From assembly GCA_963701435.1 (NCBI GenBank), contig CAVPAL010000037.1, positions 31,712 through 95,711 of the forward strand: a DNA stretch of 64,000 nucleotides. The letters are read 5' to 3'. This stretch comes from JAACFF01 sp963701435 (GTDB lineage: Bacteria; Chloroflexota; Anaerolineae; Promineifilales; Promineifilaceae). This document shows positions 44,351 through 53,470 of this stretch, in pieces. Position 1 is the first letter of the stretch; every line of letters starts with the position of its first letter. A model generated the notes under the pieces. It saw only the letters and a program-made list of their open reading frames with translations, made no database searches and was not told where the DNA came from. The position numbers and the translations under genes are program-made.

Positions 44351-44665
44351 TCAACAATGCGCCTCCAAACACACAACCCCGGCCGCGCCAACGCGTGCGT
44401 CATGCAGCACACCGGCGGGTAACTCGAGTCGATCTCCGGGCCGTATTTCCGCACGCCGGCCGGTCTCCGGCAAACCAAACTCAATCGATCCAGTGACCAC
44501 GACAATCACTTTGTTGTAGCTGTGCCTATGAGCGCTATAAACATCATACGGGCCGTTTGACCATCGATACGGCCGTAACCCTTCCGAGGCCAGCAGCTTG
44601 CGTATATCTGTTTCACCAGGCGCTGCGGCTCCTGACCAGGGGGTAATCTTAACTGCGTCCATCAT
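44351..44665 (-). CDS. Small cupin-domain protein
   Basis: The protein has 104 residues of single cupin fold. YSAHRHSYNKVIVVVTGSIE holds the first motif (His-x-His) and DRLELPAGVLHDARVGAAGV the second (Pro-Ala-Gly-x-x-His). Probably a metal-binding enzyme or sensor; nothing identifies a substrate. Its start is directly adjacent to the stop of tilS, so it is co-transcribed. An ATG at 44662 is an alternative start. Confidence 0.85.
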   Translation of the reverse strand: MMDAVKITPWSGAAAPGETDIRKLLASEGLRPYRWSNGPYDVYSAHRHSYNKVIVVVTGSIEFGLPETGRRAEIRPGDRLELPAGVLHDARVGAAGVVCLEAHC

Positions 44666-46105
44666 TTATCCTCCTGCATCCTCGTCGGGGCGCCGGCAGC
44701 GCAGACGCACAACCCGCTCGGTTACGGCCGTTACCCGCGCGCGCTCATCAATCTGCACGCCGACAACCCAAACCGGAAATTGTGCTGTGGCCACAATCGG
44801 CCAATGTGTGCGCGCAGGCGCTGCTAATTTGCGGTTAATCATTAAATTTTTGATCTTTTTCGTTTGACCGGACATACCCAACGGCTGCAAAAGTTCTCCC
44901 AATTGACGGGCGCGCAGTTGCAAGCTTGCCCTGTCGCCTACATCCACAAACGCCAGCCAGGAGTCGCGATTACGGCGAATTTTGTCCAAATCCCACGCAG
45001 TCAACACATCCGCCTCAATCAGCCAGCCGCCTGACAGCTTTACCCGGCCCGGAATCGATAATTCAAGCGCTGCGCCTTCAGGAAGTTGGGGCGCTGTCTG
45101 GTTAATGGGAAAATCAGCGGCGGATATTTCAATCACACCATAACGCACGGTCAGCAGCACACCGCCGGGAAGCGTCGCCTGCGCGCCCGTTTGACCCGTT
45201 TCAGCGACCCGCCGCGCCTGTTCAAGCGGCAAAAAGGGCAGCTCGGTCTGAGCGGGCGCCGTTCGCAGCGCTGCCCGCCGCAGCGTACGGCGGCGCAAAC
45301 TCAGCGAAAGCGCCTGCCATGCTGTCAAATCCAGGCGCACCCACCCGGCTTCTTCGGCCTGCACAATCGTTGTCCACGCAGTCTGGGTCAATTCACGCAA
45401 ATAATCCACGTCCGCAGCGGCAACGGCAGTTAACTGCGTCAACTGCCGGCGGATTTGGGGGTTGTACTCTGCCAGCAGCGGCAGCAGTTCATTCCTGACG
45501 CGATTGCGCAGGAAGCGGTTATCTATGTTGCTTTCGTCATAAACGGGATACAGTTTGTGGGCGGCGCAGTAGGCTTCGATTTTACTACGCGAAGCTTGCA
45601 GCAGCGGCCGTACTAACACCATTTCCGGCGCGCCTGGCACAGAACCAATCGGACGCATGCCTGCCAACCCATCCAAACCGCTGCCGCGCAGCAAATGCAG
45701 CAACACCGTTTCGGCCTGGTCGTCAGCATGATGGGCCACAGCAACGGCCGTCGCCCCCGCCGCGCGCGCTGTCTGGGCCAAAAACCGGTACCGGGCAATT
45801 CGTCCCGCTTCTTCCAAAGACCACCCGTTTTCTTGCGCCAGATTTTTTATGTCAACTTTTTCGGTACAGCACTCAATACCCCATACAGCGGCAGTATTCT
45901 GCACCATTTTCGCCTCGGGGTCAGACGCCGGGCGTATTGTGTGGTTAAGATGAGCGGCGACGAGTTGTTGTGGCGCCAGGATGCGACTCAATACATGCAG
46001 CAGCGCAAGCGAATCCGGCCCCCCGGAAATTCCCACAACCAATTTGTGTTGATTGAGGGGCAAAGCTAATTGTGAGAGAACGGCCGTTACAATTTTGAGC
46101 AGCAT
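44666..46105 (-). CDS. tilS: tRNA(Ile)-lysidine synthetase TilS
   Basis: From the ATG at 46105 the protein has 479 residues. KLVVGISGGPDSLALLHVL is the PP-loop, AAHLNHTIRP and AVAHHADDQAETVLLHLLRGSGLDGLAG the catalytic core, and NRFLRNRVRNELLPLL a family signature; TilS substrate and C-terminal domains follow. It converts C34 of tRNA-Ile2 (CAU) to lysidine so it reads AUA, an essential step. Its start region is a perfect 20-bp tandem duplication. A tRNA-Leu lies upstream on the same strand, separated by a terminator. Confidence 0.95.
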   Translation of the reverse strand: MLLKIVTAVLSQLALPLNQHKLVVGISGGPDSLALLHVLSRILAPQQLVAAHLNHTIRPASDPEAKMVQNTAAVWGIECCTEKVDIKNLAQENGWSLEEAGRIARYRFLAQTARAAGATAVAVAHHADDQAETVLLHLLRGSGLDGLAGMRPIGSVPGAPEMVLVRPLLQASRSKIEAYCAAHKLYPVYDESNIDNRFLRNRVRNELLPLLAEYNPQIRRQLTQLTAVAAADVDYLRELTQTAWTTIVQAEEAGWVRLDLTAWQALSLSLRRRTLRRAALRTAPAQTELPFLPLEQARRVAETGQTGAQATLPGGVLLTVRYGVIEISAADFPINQTAPQLPEGAALELSIPGRVKLSGGWLIEADVLTAWDLDKIRRNRDSWLAFVDVGDRASLQLRARQLGELLQPLGMSGQTKKIKNLMINRKLAAPARTHWPIVATAQFPVWVVGVQIDERARVTAVTERVVRLRCRRPDEDAGG

Positions 46106-46133
46106 GTTGATCCTTTGAGCAGCATGTTGATCC
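46094..46133 (-). repeat. Perfect 20-bp tandem duplication over the tilS start
   Basis: Two identical 20-bp units (46094-46113 and 46114-46133), each containing GGATCAACATGCTGC on the minus strand, span the tilS ribosome-binding region and start codon. The upstream copy has an ATG (46125) out of frame with tilS that opens a 12-codon reading frame ending inside tilS. The lower-copy ATG at 46105 is in frame. Confidence 0.9.
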
Positions 46134-46158
46134 ACAATTGGGTGTTCCCGGCTGGAAC

Positions 46159-46184
46159 AAAAAAGCCCCTCAGCGGGCTTTTTT
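46159..46184 (-). terminator. Terminator after tRNA-Leu
   Basis: AAAAAAGCCC (46159-46168) pairs with GGGCTTTTTT (46175-46184). On the minus strand it directly follows the tRNA 3' end and is flanked by T residues. It is nearly symmetrical. Confidence 0.88.
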
Positions 46185-46186
46185 CA

Positions 46187-46269
<83 letters not shown>

Positions 46270-46421
46270 GCATTGGACTGTTTGGTACCATGCAAAAACA
46301 ATTGTACCCTTGAACATGCACTGCAACAAGCCGCACGCGATATGAATTTGCTTCCTGAGAAACCTGTGACGGTATCGCCTACATCTTGACGCACATTTTC
46401 CCACTTTGTACAATCCTACTC

Positions 46422-47432
46422 ATGAGTACAGAACAGAAAGCCCAAACACCCAATTCACCTCCAAATCAAATGAACTATGGCGGCCAGGCCGTCATTGAAG
46501 GCGTTATGATGCGCGGCTCCAAAGCATTGTCAGTCGCCGTGCGCAACCCGCATGGAGATATTGTCATCCATACCGAACCCCTGGATGCTCGCATTTATGG
46601 GGGCAACACGATGAGAATCCCTTTTTTGCGCGGTCTTACGCTGCTTTGGGACGCACTCGGATTGGGCATAAAGGCGCTGATGTTTTCCGCCGAGGTTGCC
46701 GTCGAAGAAGAAGAACCGGCTCCCGGAGAAGAGCCGCAAAAGGTATTTGAAGGGCCGGTGCAGTGGACTGTGATTGCGCTTTCATTAAGCCTGATGATAT
46801 TGATCTTTTTCGTCGTGCCCACCTTCCTGGCCAGCCTGTTTGAGCGCTGGCTGGGCTTGAATGAAGCCACGTTTTGGGGGCATTTAATCGAAGGTATTAT
46901 CCGCCTGACGTTTCTGGTGGGGTACATCTGGCTAATCGGTTTTATGGGAGATGTGAAACGTTTGTACGGATATCATGGCGCGGAGCATAAGACCATCAAC
47001 GCTTATGAATCAGGAGCCGAATTAACGCCAGAGTCTGTTGCTCGTTATCCATTAGAACATCCTCGCTGCGGCACCGCCTTTTTGTTAACTGTGGTCGTTA
47101 TCTCTATTATTCTTTACAGTTTTCTGCCGCCAATGGGCATCTTGCTGCGCATTGTGTCCCGCCTGGTGCTTCTGCCGTTTGTAGCCGGCATTGCATACGA
47201 GTTTTTGCGCTTTTCAGCCGCTCACCAAAACAACACAATTATTCGCTGGATTACCAAACCCAACCTGGCGCTGCAGCGTTTAACCACGCGGGAGCCTGAT
47301 CTGGACATGATTGCGGTATCAATCGCTGCTTTCAAGAACGTGCTGGCTTTTGAGCAGGGTCAGGAAGTGGTTGAAGATACACGCATTGTAAAAACGGCCG
47401 TTCCCCAACCCTCGCCATCTTCCGCCCAATAA
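46422..47432 (+). CDS. DUF1385 membrane protein
   Basis: From the ATG at 46422 (MSTEQ) the protein has 336 residues. NYGGQAVIEGVMMRGSKALS is the DUF1385 opening, and GYHGAEHKTINAYESGAELT with a following HPRCGTAFLL its second signature, a His/Glu/Cys set that looks like a metal site. Four to five membrane helices are present. The family occurs widely in Gram-positive and Chloroflexota genomes, often near prfA; its function is unknown. The gene ends close to an 18-bp tandem repeat shared with the convergent gene. Confidence 0.88.
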   Translation: MSTEQKAQTPNSPPNQMNYGGQAVIEGVMMRGSKALSVAVRNPHGDIVIHTEPLDARIYGGNTMRIPFLRGLTLLWDALGLGIKALMFSAEVAVEEEEPAPGEEPQKVFEGPVQWTVIALSLSLMILIFFVVPTFLASLFERWLGLNEATFWGHLIEGIIRLTFLVGYIWLIGFMGDVKRLYGYHGAEHKTINAYESGAELTPESVARYPLEHPRCGTAFLLTVVVISIILYSFLPPMGILLRIVSRLVLLPFVAGIAYEFLRFSAAHQNNTIIRWITKPNLALQRLTTREPDLDMIAVSIAAFKNVLAFEQGQEVVEDTRIVKTAVPQPSPSSAQ

Positions 47433-47464
47433 ACTTTGCCATTTTACCCAAATTCTTAGGCCAC

Positions 47465-47554
47465 GGCTTTTTAAGCCGCCACGGCCTCTTAGGCCACCAC
47501 GGCCTCTTAGGCCACCACGGCCTCTTAGGCCACCACGGCCTCTTAGGCCGCCAC
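47465..47554. repeat. Five 18-bp tandem repeats, each a small hairpin
   Basis: Units start at 47465, 47483, 47501, 47519 and 47537. The typical unit is GGCCTCTTAGGCCACCAC, in which GGCCT pairs with AGGCC; a partial unit precedes. The first unit reads GGCTTTTTAAGCC, with paired changes that keep the stem. The array lies between two convergent genes and covers the last codons and stop (in a unit) of the methyltransferase gene. It could act as a joint terminator and should vary in copy number. Confidence 0.92.
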
Positions 47555-48778
47555 GGCAAACAAACATTTGAGATACACGCCCTCAGAAAAACCAACGGGG
47601 TGGTCTATTGCATGCCCCGTGCGTTCAATTTCACGCAGCGGACGCCGCGCCGTTCGCGCAGCCTGATTAACTACCTGGAAAAAATCCTCCGCATTGACGC
47701 GGCTGGAGCAAGAAGACGCGACCAGGACTCCGCCCGGTTGTAACACGCCTAATCCCAACGATGTTAAACGGCCGTAAGCCGCCAGCGCCCGCTGGACCTC
47801 TGACTGCTTGCGGGCAAACGCCGGCGGATCGAGCACAACCAGATCAAAACGCCGGCCGGCGTCGCCCATCTGCTGAAGCAGTTCAAAAGCATCCCCCAAA
47901 AGTGTTGCGTGTCGCACGGCGGACACGCCCGACGTGCTTTGGTTAAGCGCAAAATTGCGTTCAGCGCCCGCCAACGCCGCCGCGCTGATGTCCAGGCTCG
48001 TTACCTCAACCGCGCCGCCACGCGCCGCATAGAGGGAAAAACCGCCCGTGTAGGCAAATACGTTCAAAACCCGCCTGCCGGCCGCCAAAGCCTCAACCCG
48101 CGCGCGATTATCGCGCTGATCAAGAAAAAAACCTGTTTTTTGCCCTTGCGCCACATCAGCCTCAAATCTAAGTCCGTTTTCCAAAAAGCGTACAGGCCCT
48201 TCTAATGGCGCGCCGATCAGCGCCTGCCTATTTGATAGGCCAGATAGAGCTTCTTCCAGGCGCGCCACATGCCGGCTGAGGCGCAAAACGATACGCGCGG
48301 GATTGGCAACGGCCGTTAACCCTGCCATCACATCCGCCAGATGAGGAACCCAGGCAGTCGTATAAAGTTTTATAACCAGGGTAGCATCATACCTATCGAC
48401 GACCAGGCCAGGCAAACCATCATTTTCGCCGTGGACCATCCGGAAGCCGTTTGTTTTTTCAGTAAACAATGGCTTTCGTCTGGCGGCGGCCAGATCAAGC
48501 CTTGTTTTAAACCAAACAGCGTCAATTGGGGCCGGTGCGCCCGCTTGCAGCACGCGCACCCGAATTGGTGAATAAGGATCATATAAGCCGGCAGCCAAAA
48601 AACGATTTTTACGGTCGAATAAGATCGCGATGTCCCCGGAACGGCCGTTCCGACTCTGGCGCGTGATCGAATCTGCAAACAGCCAGGGATGTCCTGAACG
48701 CAAGGCGCGTTCGGCTGCGGCTGTCAGATGCATAGCAATGCGTTTATCAGGTGGTCGCGGCAAATTATTTGAATCCAA
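47543..48778 (-). CDS. Class I SAM-dependent rRNA methyltransferase (RlmI-like)
   Basis: The protein has about 411 residues. An N-terminal PUA domain has AAAERALRSGHPWLFADSI and GLYDPYSPIRVRVL. The methyltransferase core has GQKTGFFLDQRDNR, VLNVFAYTGGFSLYAARGG, then LVVLDPPAFARKQSEV and ASSCSSRV (catalytic Cys). RlmI methylates C1962 of 23S rRNA to m5C. The start is uncertain: TTG at 48778 keeps the PUA start; ATG at 48733 is shorter; the frame is open to 48862. The last codons run into the tandem repeat. Confidence 0.9.
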   Translation of the reverse strand: MDSNNLPRPPDKRIAMHLTAAAERALRSGHPWLFADSITRQSRNGRSGDIAILFDRKNRFLAAGLYDPYSPIRVRVLQAGAPAPIDAVWFKTRLDLAAARRKPLFTEKTNGFRMVHGENDGLPGLVVDRYDATLVIKLYTTAWVPHLADVMAGLTAVANPARIVLRLSRHVARLEEALSGLSNRQALIGAPLEGPVRFLENGLRFEADVAQGQKTGFFLDQRDNRARVEALAAGRRVLNVFAYTGGFSLYAARGGAVEVTSLDISAAALAGAERNFALNQSTSGVSAVRHATLLGDAFELLQQMGDAGRRFDLVVLDPPAFARKQSEVQRALAAYGRLTSLGLGVLQPGGVLVASSCSSRVNAEDFFQVVNQAARTARRPLREIERTGHAIDHPVGFSEGVYLKCLFAVAA

Positions 48779-48897
48779 AATAGTAGTGATAGCCTCTCGC
48801 TTTACGCATTTGACCGATTCTAACGTAAAATAGGCAAAACTTATAGAAAAAGGTGTAGACAAGAAAGCGTTTTGGGACCGCTTCCTTGTTTGGAATT

Positions 48898-49803
48898 ATG
48901 CAACGAGTAACTGTAAAAATACCTGCTACAACCGCCAACCTTGGCCCGGGATTTGACTGCCTGGGTCTGGCGCTGGGTCTCTATCACACAGTCACATTTT
49001 CAGCGCTGGATAAGCCAGGGATCCACATCACTGCCTGCGGCGAAGATAAACATAAAATACCGCTGGATAACAGCAACCTGGTAGCTGAATCAGCCGAAAT
49101 TATCTTCCGGCGCGTTGGCCGGCGGCCCACCGGGTTGGATATTTACCAGGAAAATGGCATTCCTATCGGCAGTGGTCTCGGCAGCAGCTCTTCCGCCGTG
49201 CTGGCCGGCATGTTCGCCGCCAATGCCCTGTTAGACAGCCCGCTCACCCGTGAACAAATCTTGCAATTGGCAACCGATTTGGAGGGACATCCTGACAATG
49301 TCGCCCCGGCCGTATATGGCGGATTGATTTTGGGCGTGCAGGAACCCGAAGGTTTGCTCGTTGAACGCATCTTGATTCCAGCTCTGAAAGTTGTCGTGGT
49401 GCTGCCAGATTTTCACCTGCTAACGACAGATGCCCGTGCCGCGCTGCCATATCAGGTTCCATTAAAGGACGCTATCTTCAACACCAGCCGTATCGCTTTA
49501 TTGACGCGCGCCCTGGAAACGGCCGATTACACAAAACTGCGCATCGCCATGCAGGATCGCCTCCACCAACCTTATCGTATTCCGCTCATCCCCGGCATGG
49601 CGGACGCATTCGAAGCAGCTTACGCAGCCGGCGCAGCCGGTGTCGCCATTAGCGGCGCCGGCCCCAGCCTGATCGCCTTTGCGCCCGCTGATCATGAGGT
49701 AATCGGCCGCGCGGTAACGGCCGTTTTCACAGCTGCCGGTCTGTCAAGCCGCACCTGGATTTTACCTGTTGATACCCAGGGTGTTTGTATTCGTGTGCAT
49801 TAA
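48898..49803 (+). CDS. thrB: Homoserine kinase
   Basis: From the ATG at 48898 the protein has 301 residues of the GHMP kinase family: VKIPATTANLGPGFDCLGLAL at the N-terminus, the ATP loop NGIPIGSGLGSSSSAVLAG, and the C-terminal GVAISGAGPSLIAFA. It phosphorylates homoserine, the step before threonine synthase. thrC and hom are not adjacent. It is divergent from the methyltransferase gene. Confidence 0.93.
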   Translation: MQRVTVKIPATTANLGPGFDCLGLALGLYHTVTFSALDKPGIHITACGEDKHKIPLDNSNLVAESAEIIFRRVGRRPTGLDIYQENGIPIGSGLGSSSSAVLAGMFAANALLDSPLTREQILQLATDLEGHPDNVAPAVYGGLILGVQEPEGLLVERILIPALKVVVVLPDFHLLTTDARAALPYQVPLKDAIFNTSRIALLTRALETADYTKLRIAMQDRLHQPYRIPLIPGMADAFEAAYAAGAAGVAISGAGPSLIAFAPADHEVIGRAVTAVFTAAGLSSRTWILPVDTQGVCIRVH

Positions 49804-50275
49804 CTAAAAGAGATTCGTCATAAAATAACAAGTTTGTTAAACTAAAAAACTGGAACACGATCTGGATAACAAATAATCGTTTGGCACGTTCCCCACTATT
49901 CTGTTGAAATCTGCATTGACAAGTTAAAATTGAAACCATGTCGGGTGATTTGCCTTATCTGACGGGCGCTTGTCGATTATCTACAAAAAAAATTTACCCG
50001 CTGCCGTCTGGCGTCAACCACCAGGAAACAACCAGATTAAGTGGTAATTCAAATCAAAATTTAGCGCGACTTTCCAACTTTCAGAAGGGACGTCCACGTA
50101 CATCTATCAATTACCTTTAGGTAAACCGCGAAAAGCATTTTGAAATAGCACCATAACAAATTCGCGGTTTCCTTGAGGAATTCCCAGATTTCGTTTCGCA
50201 GGAATTTAAACAACTTTCTGGGAATTACCTAATTCAAATGGATTTCTTCTGATCGATCCACACAAGGAGACATAA
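49804..50275. other. Intergenic stretch between thrB and pdhA
   Basis: This 472-bp gap has no convincing gene; a 60-codon open frame at 49938-50120 shows no family features or ribosome binding site and runs into the repeat. It holds a full two-hairpin repeat at 50117-50232. ACAAGGAGACATAA just before 50276 is the pdhA ribosome binding site. I could not fix a promoter with confidence. Confidence 0.6.
50117..50232 (+). repeat. Two-hairpin intergenic repeat, full copy
   Basis: The ends TTAGGTAAACCGCG and TCTGGGAATTACCTAA flank the core CGCGGTTTCCTTGAGGAATTCCCAGA. Left stem: AAACCGCG with CGCGGTTT. Right stem: AATTCCCAGA with TCTGGGAATT. Stem sequences differ from the 37.1 and 40.5 kb copies, but both partners change together. 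Confidence 0.85.
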
Positions 50276-51235
50276 ATGGACAAAGAAACTTTATTAGAGT
50301 GGTACCGGCAAATGGTGCTCATTCGCCGTTTTGAGCAGCGCACTGCAGAATTGTACCAGCTCGGCAAAATCGGCGGCTTTTTACATTTGTATATTGGACA
50401 GGAAGCCGTGGCGGTAGGAACAATTGCGGCGCGCCAGCCAGGCGACCACGTCATTACGGCCTACCGCGACCATGCTCACGCGCTTGTTGTCGGTTCGGAC
50501 CCTGATCTTTTGATGGCCGAACTGCTCGGTAAAGCAACCGGCGTCAGCAAGGGACGCGGCGGCTCTATGCATCTGGCAGATGTAGAACGCCAATTTTGGG
50601 GCGGATATGGCATCGTAGGCGGCCATTTGCCACTTGCCGCAGGCCTCGCACTGGCGGAACAATATAAAGGAACCGACAACGCTGTTTTGTGTTATTTTGG
50701 CGACGGCGCATCTAATATTGGGTACTATCATGAATCACTCAATCTATCCGGCGTATGGAAACTGCCGATTGTTTGGGTCATTGAAAACAACCAATATGGC
50801 ATGGGAACGGCCATTGAACGCTCCACCGCCGCCGTTACCATGATCGAGCGCGCGCCTGCATATGGCATGCAAGGAAAGCGCGTCAACGGTATGGATGTTT
50901 TCGAGGTCTACGAAGCTACCAGCGCCGCCTTGAACGCCATTCGAGCCGGCGAAGGGCCGCAGTTCCTGGAAATGCTCACCTACCGTTTCGAGGGGCACAG
51001 CATGGGCGATCCGCTGCGCTACCGCACCAAGGACGAAGTCCAAAAATGGCGCGAAGATGATCCTATCGGCGTCCTGGAACGGCGTATTCTAAAAGACAAG
51101 ATCGCTGACCGTGACGCTCTGGAAAAGATTGATGATCAGGTTGAAAAAGTTATCAAGGGATCTGTCCGCTTTGCAGAAGAGTCTCCGCTCCCGGATTTAG
51201 AAACCTTATTCGACGATATTTACGTGGAGGCATAA
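50276..51235 (+). CDS. pdhA: Pyruvate dehydrogenase E1 component, alpha subunit
   Basis: The protein has 319 residues. GGFLHLYIGQEAVAVGTIAA and KGRGGSMHLADVERQFWGGY are E1-alpha signatures, and CYFGDGASNIGYYHESLNL with VIENNQYGMGT forms the ThDP-Mg motif (GDG to N). RYRTKDEVQKWREDDPI ends the conserved region. It decarboxylates a 2-oxo acid, probably pyruvate; acetoin dehydrogenase is the nearest alternative. A 4-bp gap leads to pdhB. Confidence 0.93.
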   Translation: MDKETLLEWYRQMVLIRRFEQRTAELYQLGKIGGFLHLYIGQEAVAVGTIAARQPGDHVITAYRDHAHALVVGSDPDLLMAELLGKATGVSKGRGGSMHLADVERQFWGGYGIVGGHLPLAAGLALAEQYKGTDNAVLCYFGDGASNIGYYHESLNLSGVWKLPIVWVIENNQYGMGTAIERSTAAVTMIERAPAYGMQGKRVNGMDVFEVYEATSAALNAIRAGEGPQFLEMLTYRFEGHSMGDPLRYRTKDEVQKWREDDPIGVLERRILKDKIADRDALEKIDDQVEKVIKGSVRFAEESPLPDLETLFDDIYVEA

Positions 51236-51239
51236 CATC

Positions 51240-52211
51240 ATGGCATTTATCACTATGCGGCAGGCAATTACTGATGCGCTCAGCGAAGAGATGGAGCGCG
51301 ATGAAACTGTATTTATTATGGGACAGGAAGTTGGCGTCTGGGGCGGCACCTATGCCGTCACGCGCGGCTTCTATGACAAATTCGGCGAGAAACGCGTGCG
51401 CGATACCCCTATCTCCGAAATGGTAATCGGCGGAGCAGCGACCGGTGCGGCCATGAACGGGCTGCGTCCCGTGGCTGAATTCATGACTATCAACTTTGCC
51501 TTTCTGGCATTGGACGCCATTGTCAACCACGCTGCCAAAATTCATTACATGTTTGGCGGACAAATGAAAGTACCGGTTGTATTCCGTGCGCCTGGCGGCG
51601 GCGGGCGGCAGTTAGGCGCCACCCACAGCCATACACCCGACGCTATTTTTGCGCATTTTCCCGGTCTAAAAGTTGTTTCACCCAGCACGCCATATGACGC
51701 CAAAGGGATGCTGAAAGAGGCCATTCGCATTGATGACCCGGTCTTTTTCATTGAGCATCACACGCTGTACCAACTGCGCGGGGAAGTGCCCGAAGGAGAT
51801 TATACCGTTCCGATTGGCGTTTCCGATGTGAAGCGCGAAGGCAGCGACGTAACCATTGTAGCCTACGCCAAGGGACTGCAAGTCGCTATGGAAGCGGCTG
51901 AAAAGCTGGCGCGCGATGGCATTGAAGCGGAAGTGATAGACCTGCGCTCGCTGCGTCCGCTTGATATGGGACCAGTGATTGATTCATTCAAGAAAACATT
52001 TCGGGCGGTGATTGTGGAAGAAGGGTATCAATCCTACGGCGTCGGCGCCGAGATTGCAGCGCGCCTGCAGCAAGAAGGATTTGATTACATGGATGCGCCG
52101 ATTAAACGCGTGGCGCAGTTTGAAGTTCCGCTGCCCTATTCGCGCGAATTGGAACAGGCAGCTTTGATTAATACAGACCGCGTTATTGCCGCAGTAAAGG
52201 AAGTGCTCTAA
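51240..52211 (+). CDS. pdhB: Pyruvate dehydrogenase E1 component, beta subunit
   Basis: The protein has 323 residues. MRQAITDALSEEMERDETVF, then GQEVGVWGGTYAVTRGF, PISEMVIGGAATGAAMNGLR and GATHSHTPDAIFAHFPGLKV match E1-beta, which completes the ThDP site and the heterotetramer. VIDLRSLRPLDMGPVIDS is the C-terminal signature. The stop shares a base with the E2 start (TAATG), so the three genes form a tight operon. Confidence 0.93.
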   Translation: MAFITMRQAITDALSEEMERDETVFIMGQEVGVWGGTYAVTRGFYDKFGEKRVRDTPISEMVIGGAATGAAMNGLRPVAEFMTINFAFLALDAIVNHAAKIHYMFGGQMKVPVVFRAPGGGGRQLGATHSHTPDAIFAHFPGLKVVSPSTPYDAKGMLKEAIRIDDPVFFIEHHTLYQLRGEVPEGDYTVPIGVSDVKREGSDVTIVAYAKGLQVAMEAAEKLARDGIEAEVIDLRSLRPLDMGPVIDSFKKTFRAVIVEEGYQSYGVGAEIAARLQQEGFDYMDAPIKRVAQFEVPLPYSRELEQAALINTDRVIAAVKEVL

Positions 52212-53470
52212 TGGCTGATTTTATCGTGATGCCCAAATTAGGATTTGATATGCAGGAAGGCGTCTTAAACACCTGGCTAAAAGAGATTGGAGATTCAATT
52301 AGCCGCGGCGAGGTTGTTGCCGAAATCGAGTCGGATAAGGCTACGTTGGAGTTGGAAGCGCAGGTTGAGGGTGTTCTGCTGCATAAACTGCAAGACCCAG
52401 GCGCAATTGTACCCGTTGGCGCCAATGTGGGTATCGTGGGGAGTGAAGGTGAAGACTTTTCTGCGATGGTGGGCGGTAATGGGGCTGCGGAAACGGCCGT
52501 TTCCAAACCTGAACCCACAGCCCGAACAGAAACAACTCCACAGCCGCTCCCCGCAGCCGCGCCGACCCAGGTCTCGGCAGAATTTCCGGGCGGCGTCAAA
52601 GCGACGCCGGTTGCGCGGCGCATTGCTGAGGAACATGGGGTTAATTTGACCCAGGTAAGCGGTCGTGGACCAGAAGGCCGTATCCGTAAAGCAGATGTAG
52701 AAGCATTCCTGGCGAGTCCACCAGCGGCTGCGCCTGCGCAAGCCGTCGTCCCACAACCAATCCCGATGCCGGTCATAACCGGCGCGGGCGCCGAAGAAAT
52801 CCCCACTACCAAATTGCGTCAAGCGATTGCACGCCGCATGACGCAAAGCAAAACGACGGTGCCCCACTTTTATGTGACGAGCGAAATTGACATGGCCGCA
52901 GCGCTTGATCTGCGCAAACAGGTCAACGCCGCTTTGCCGGATGAGGAAAAAGTAACGGTTAATGATTTGATTGTAAAGGCTGCGGCGCTGGCGCTGCGTG
53001 ATTTCCCCAATTTAAATGCCGCCTACGCAGGGGACAAGCTTGTGCGTTACAACCATATCAACATTGGAACGGCCGTTGCTGTTGAAGGTGGGCTGCTGAC
53101 AGTTGTGCAAAAGAACACAGATACCTCAACCCTCTCTAAAGTCGCCGCCGACAACAAAACAATGATTGCGCGCGCGCGCGACGGCCGTGTCAAGCCGGAT
53201 GATGTAGAGGGCGCAACCTTTACAATCAGTAATTTAGGCGCATTTGACGTCGATCATTTCATCGCGATTATCAACCCGCCTGACGCCGCCATTCTGGCTG
53301 TTGGGTCAGCCAAACAGATGCCGGTGGTTGTGGACGGCGAACTAACCATTGGATTGCGCATGAAAGCCACCATTTCGGCCGACCATCGCGTCACAGATGG
53401 CGCCGAAGCAGCCCGTTATCTGCAAACATTAAAAGCGCTGCTGGAAAATCCGCTGCGGCTTTTGCTCTAA
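52211..53470 (+). CDS. pdhC: Dihydrolipoamide acetyltransferase (E2)
   Basis: The protein has 419 residues. One lipoyl domain (1-80, lipoylated Lys in EIESDKATLELEA), a Pro/Ala linker, a peripheral subunit-binding domain (about 130-170, ATPVARRIAEEHGVNLTQVS) and a catalytic acetyltransferase domain from about 195, ending with the active site SADHRVTDGAEAARYL. It moves the acetyl group from lipoate to CoA. E3 (lpd) is not in the window and must be encoded elsewhere. Confidence 0.94.
   Translation: MADFIVMPKLGFDMQEGVLNTWLKEIGDSISRGEVVAEIESDKATLELEAQVEGVLLHKLQDPGAIVPVGANVGIVGSEGEDFSAMVGGNGAAETAVSKPEPTARTETTPQPLPAAAPTQVSAEFPGGVKATPVARRIAEEHGVNLTQVSGRGPEGRIRKADVEAFLASPPAAAPAQAVVPQPIPMPVITGAGAEEIPTTKLRQAIARRMTQSKTTVPHFYVTSEIDMAAALDLRKQVNAALPDEEKVTVNDLIVKAAALALRDFPNLNAAYAGDKLVRYNHINIGTAVAVEGGLLTVVQKNTDTSTLSKVAADNKTMIARARDGRVKPDDVEGATFTISNLGAFDVDHFIAIINPPDAAILAVGSAKQMPVVVDGELTIGLRMKATISADHRVTDGAEAARYLQTLKALLENPLRLLL

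Noticed and set aside
47465..47554. Possible CRISPR array (five regularly spaced repeats)
   Set aside because: The units are contiguous 18-mers with no unique spacers, and no cas genes are near.
47319..47595. Minus-strand frames with GGLRGR or PWRPKR peptide repeats
   Set aside because: They are translations of the 18-bp tandem array in other frames, without start signals.
49938..50120. 60-codon plus-strand open frame after thrB
   Set aside because: No ribosome binding site or family match, and its end runs into the two-hairpin repeat.
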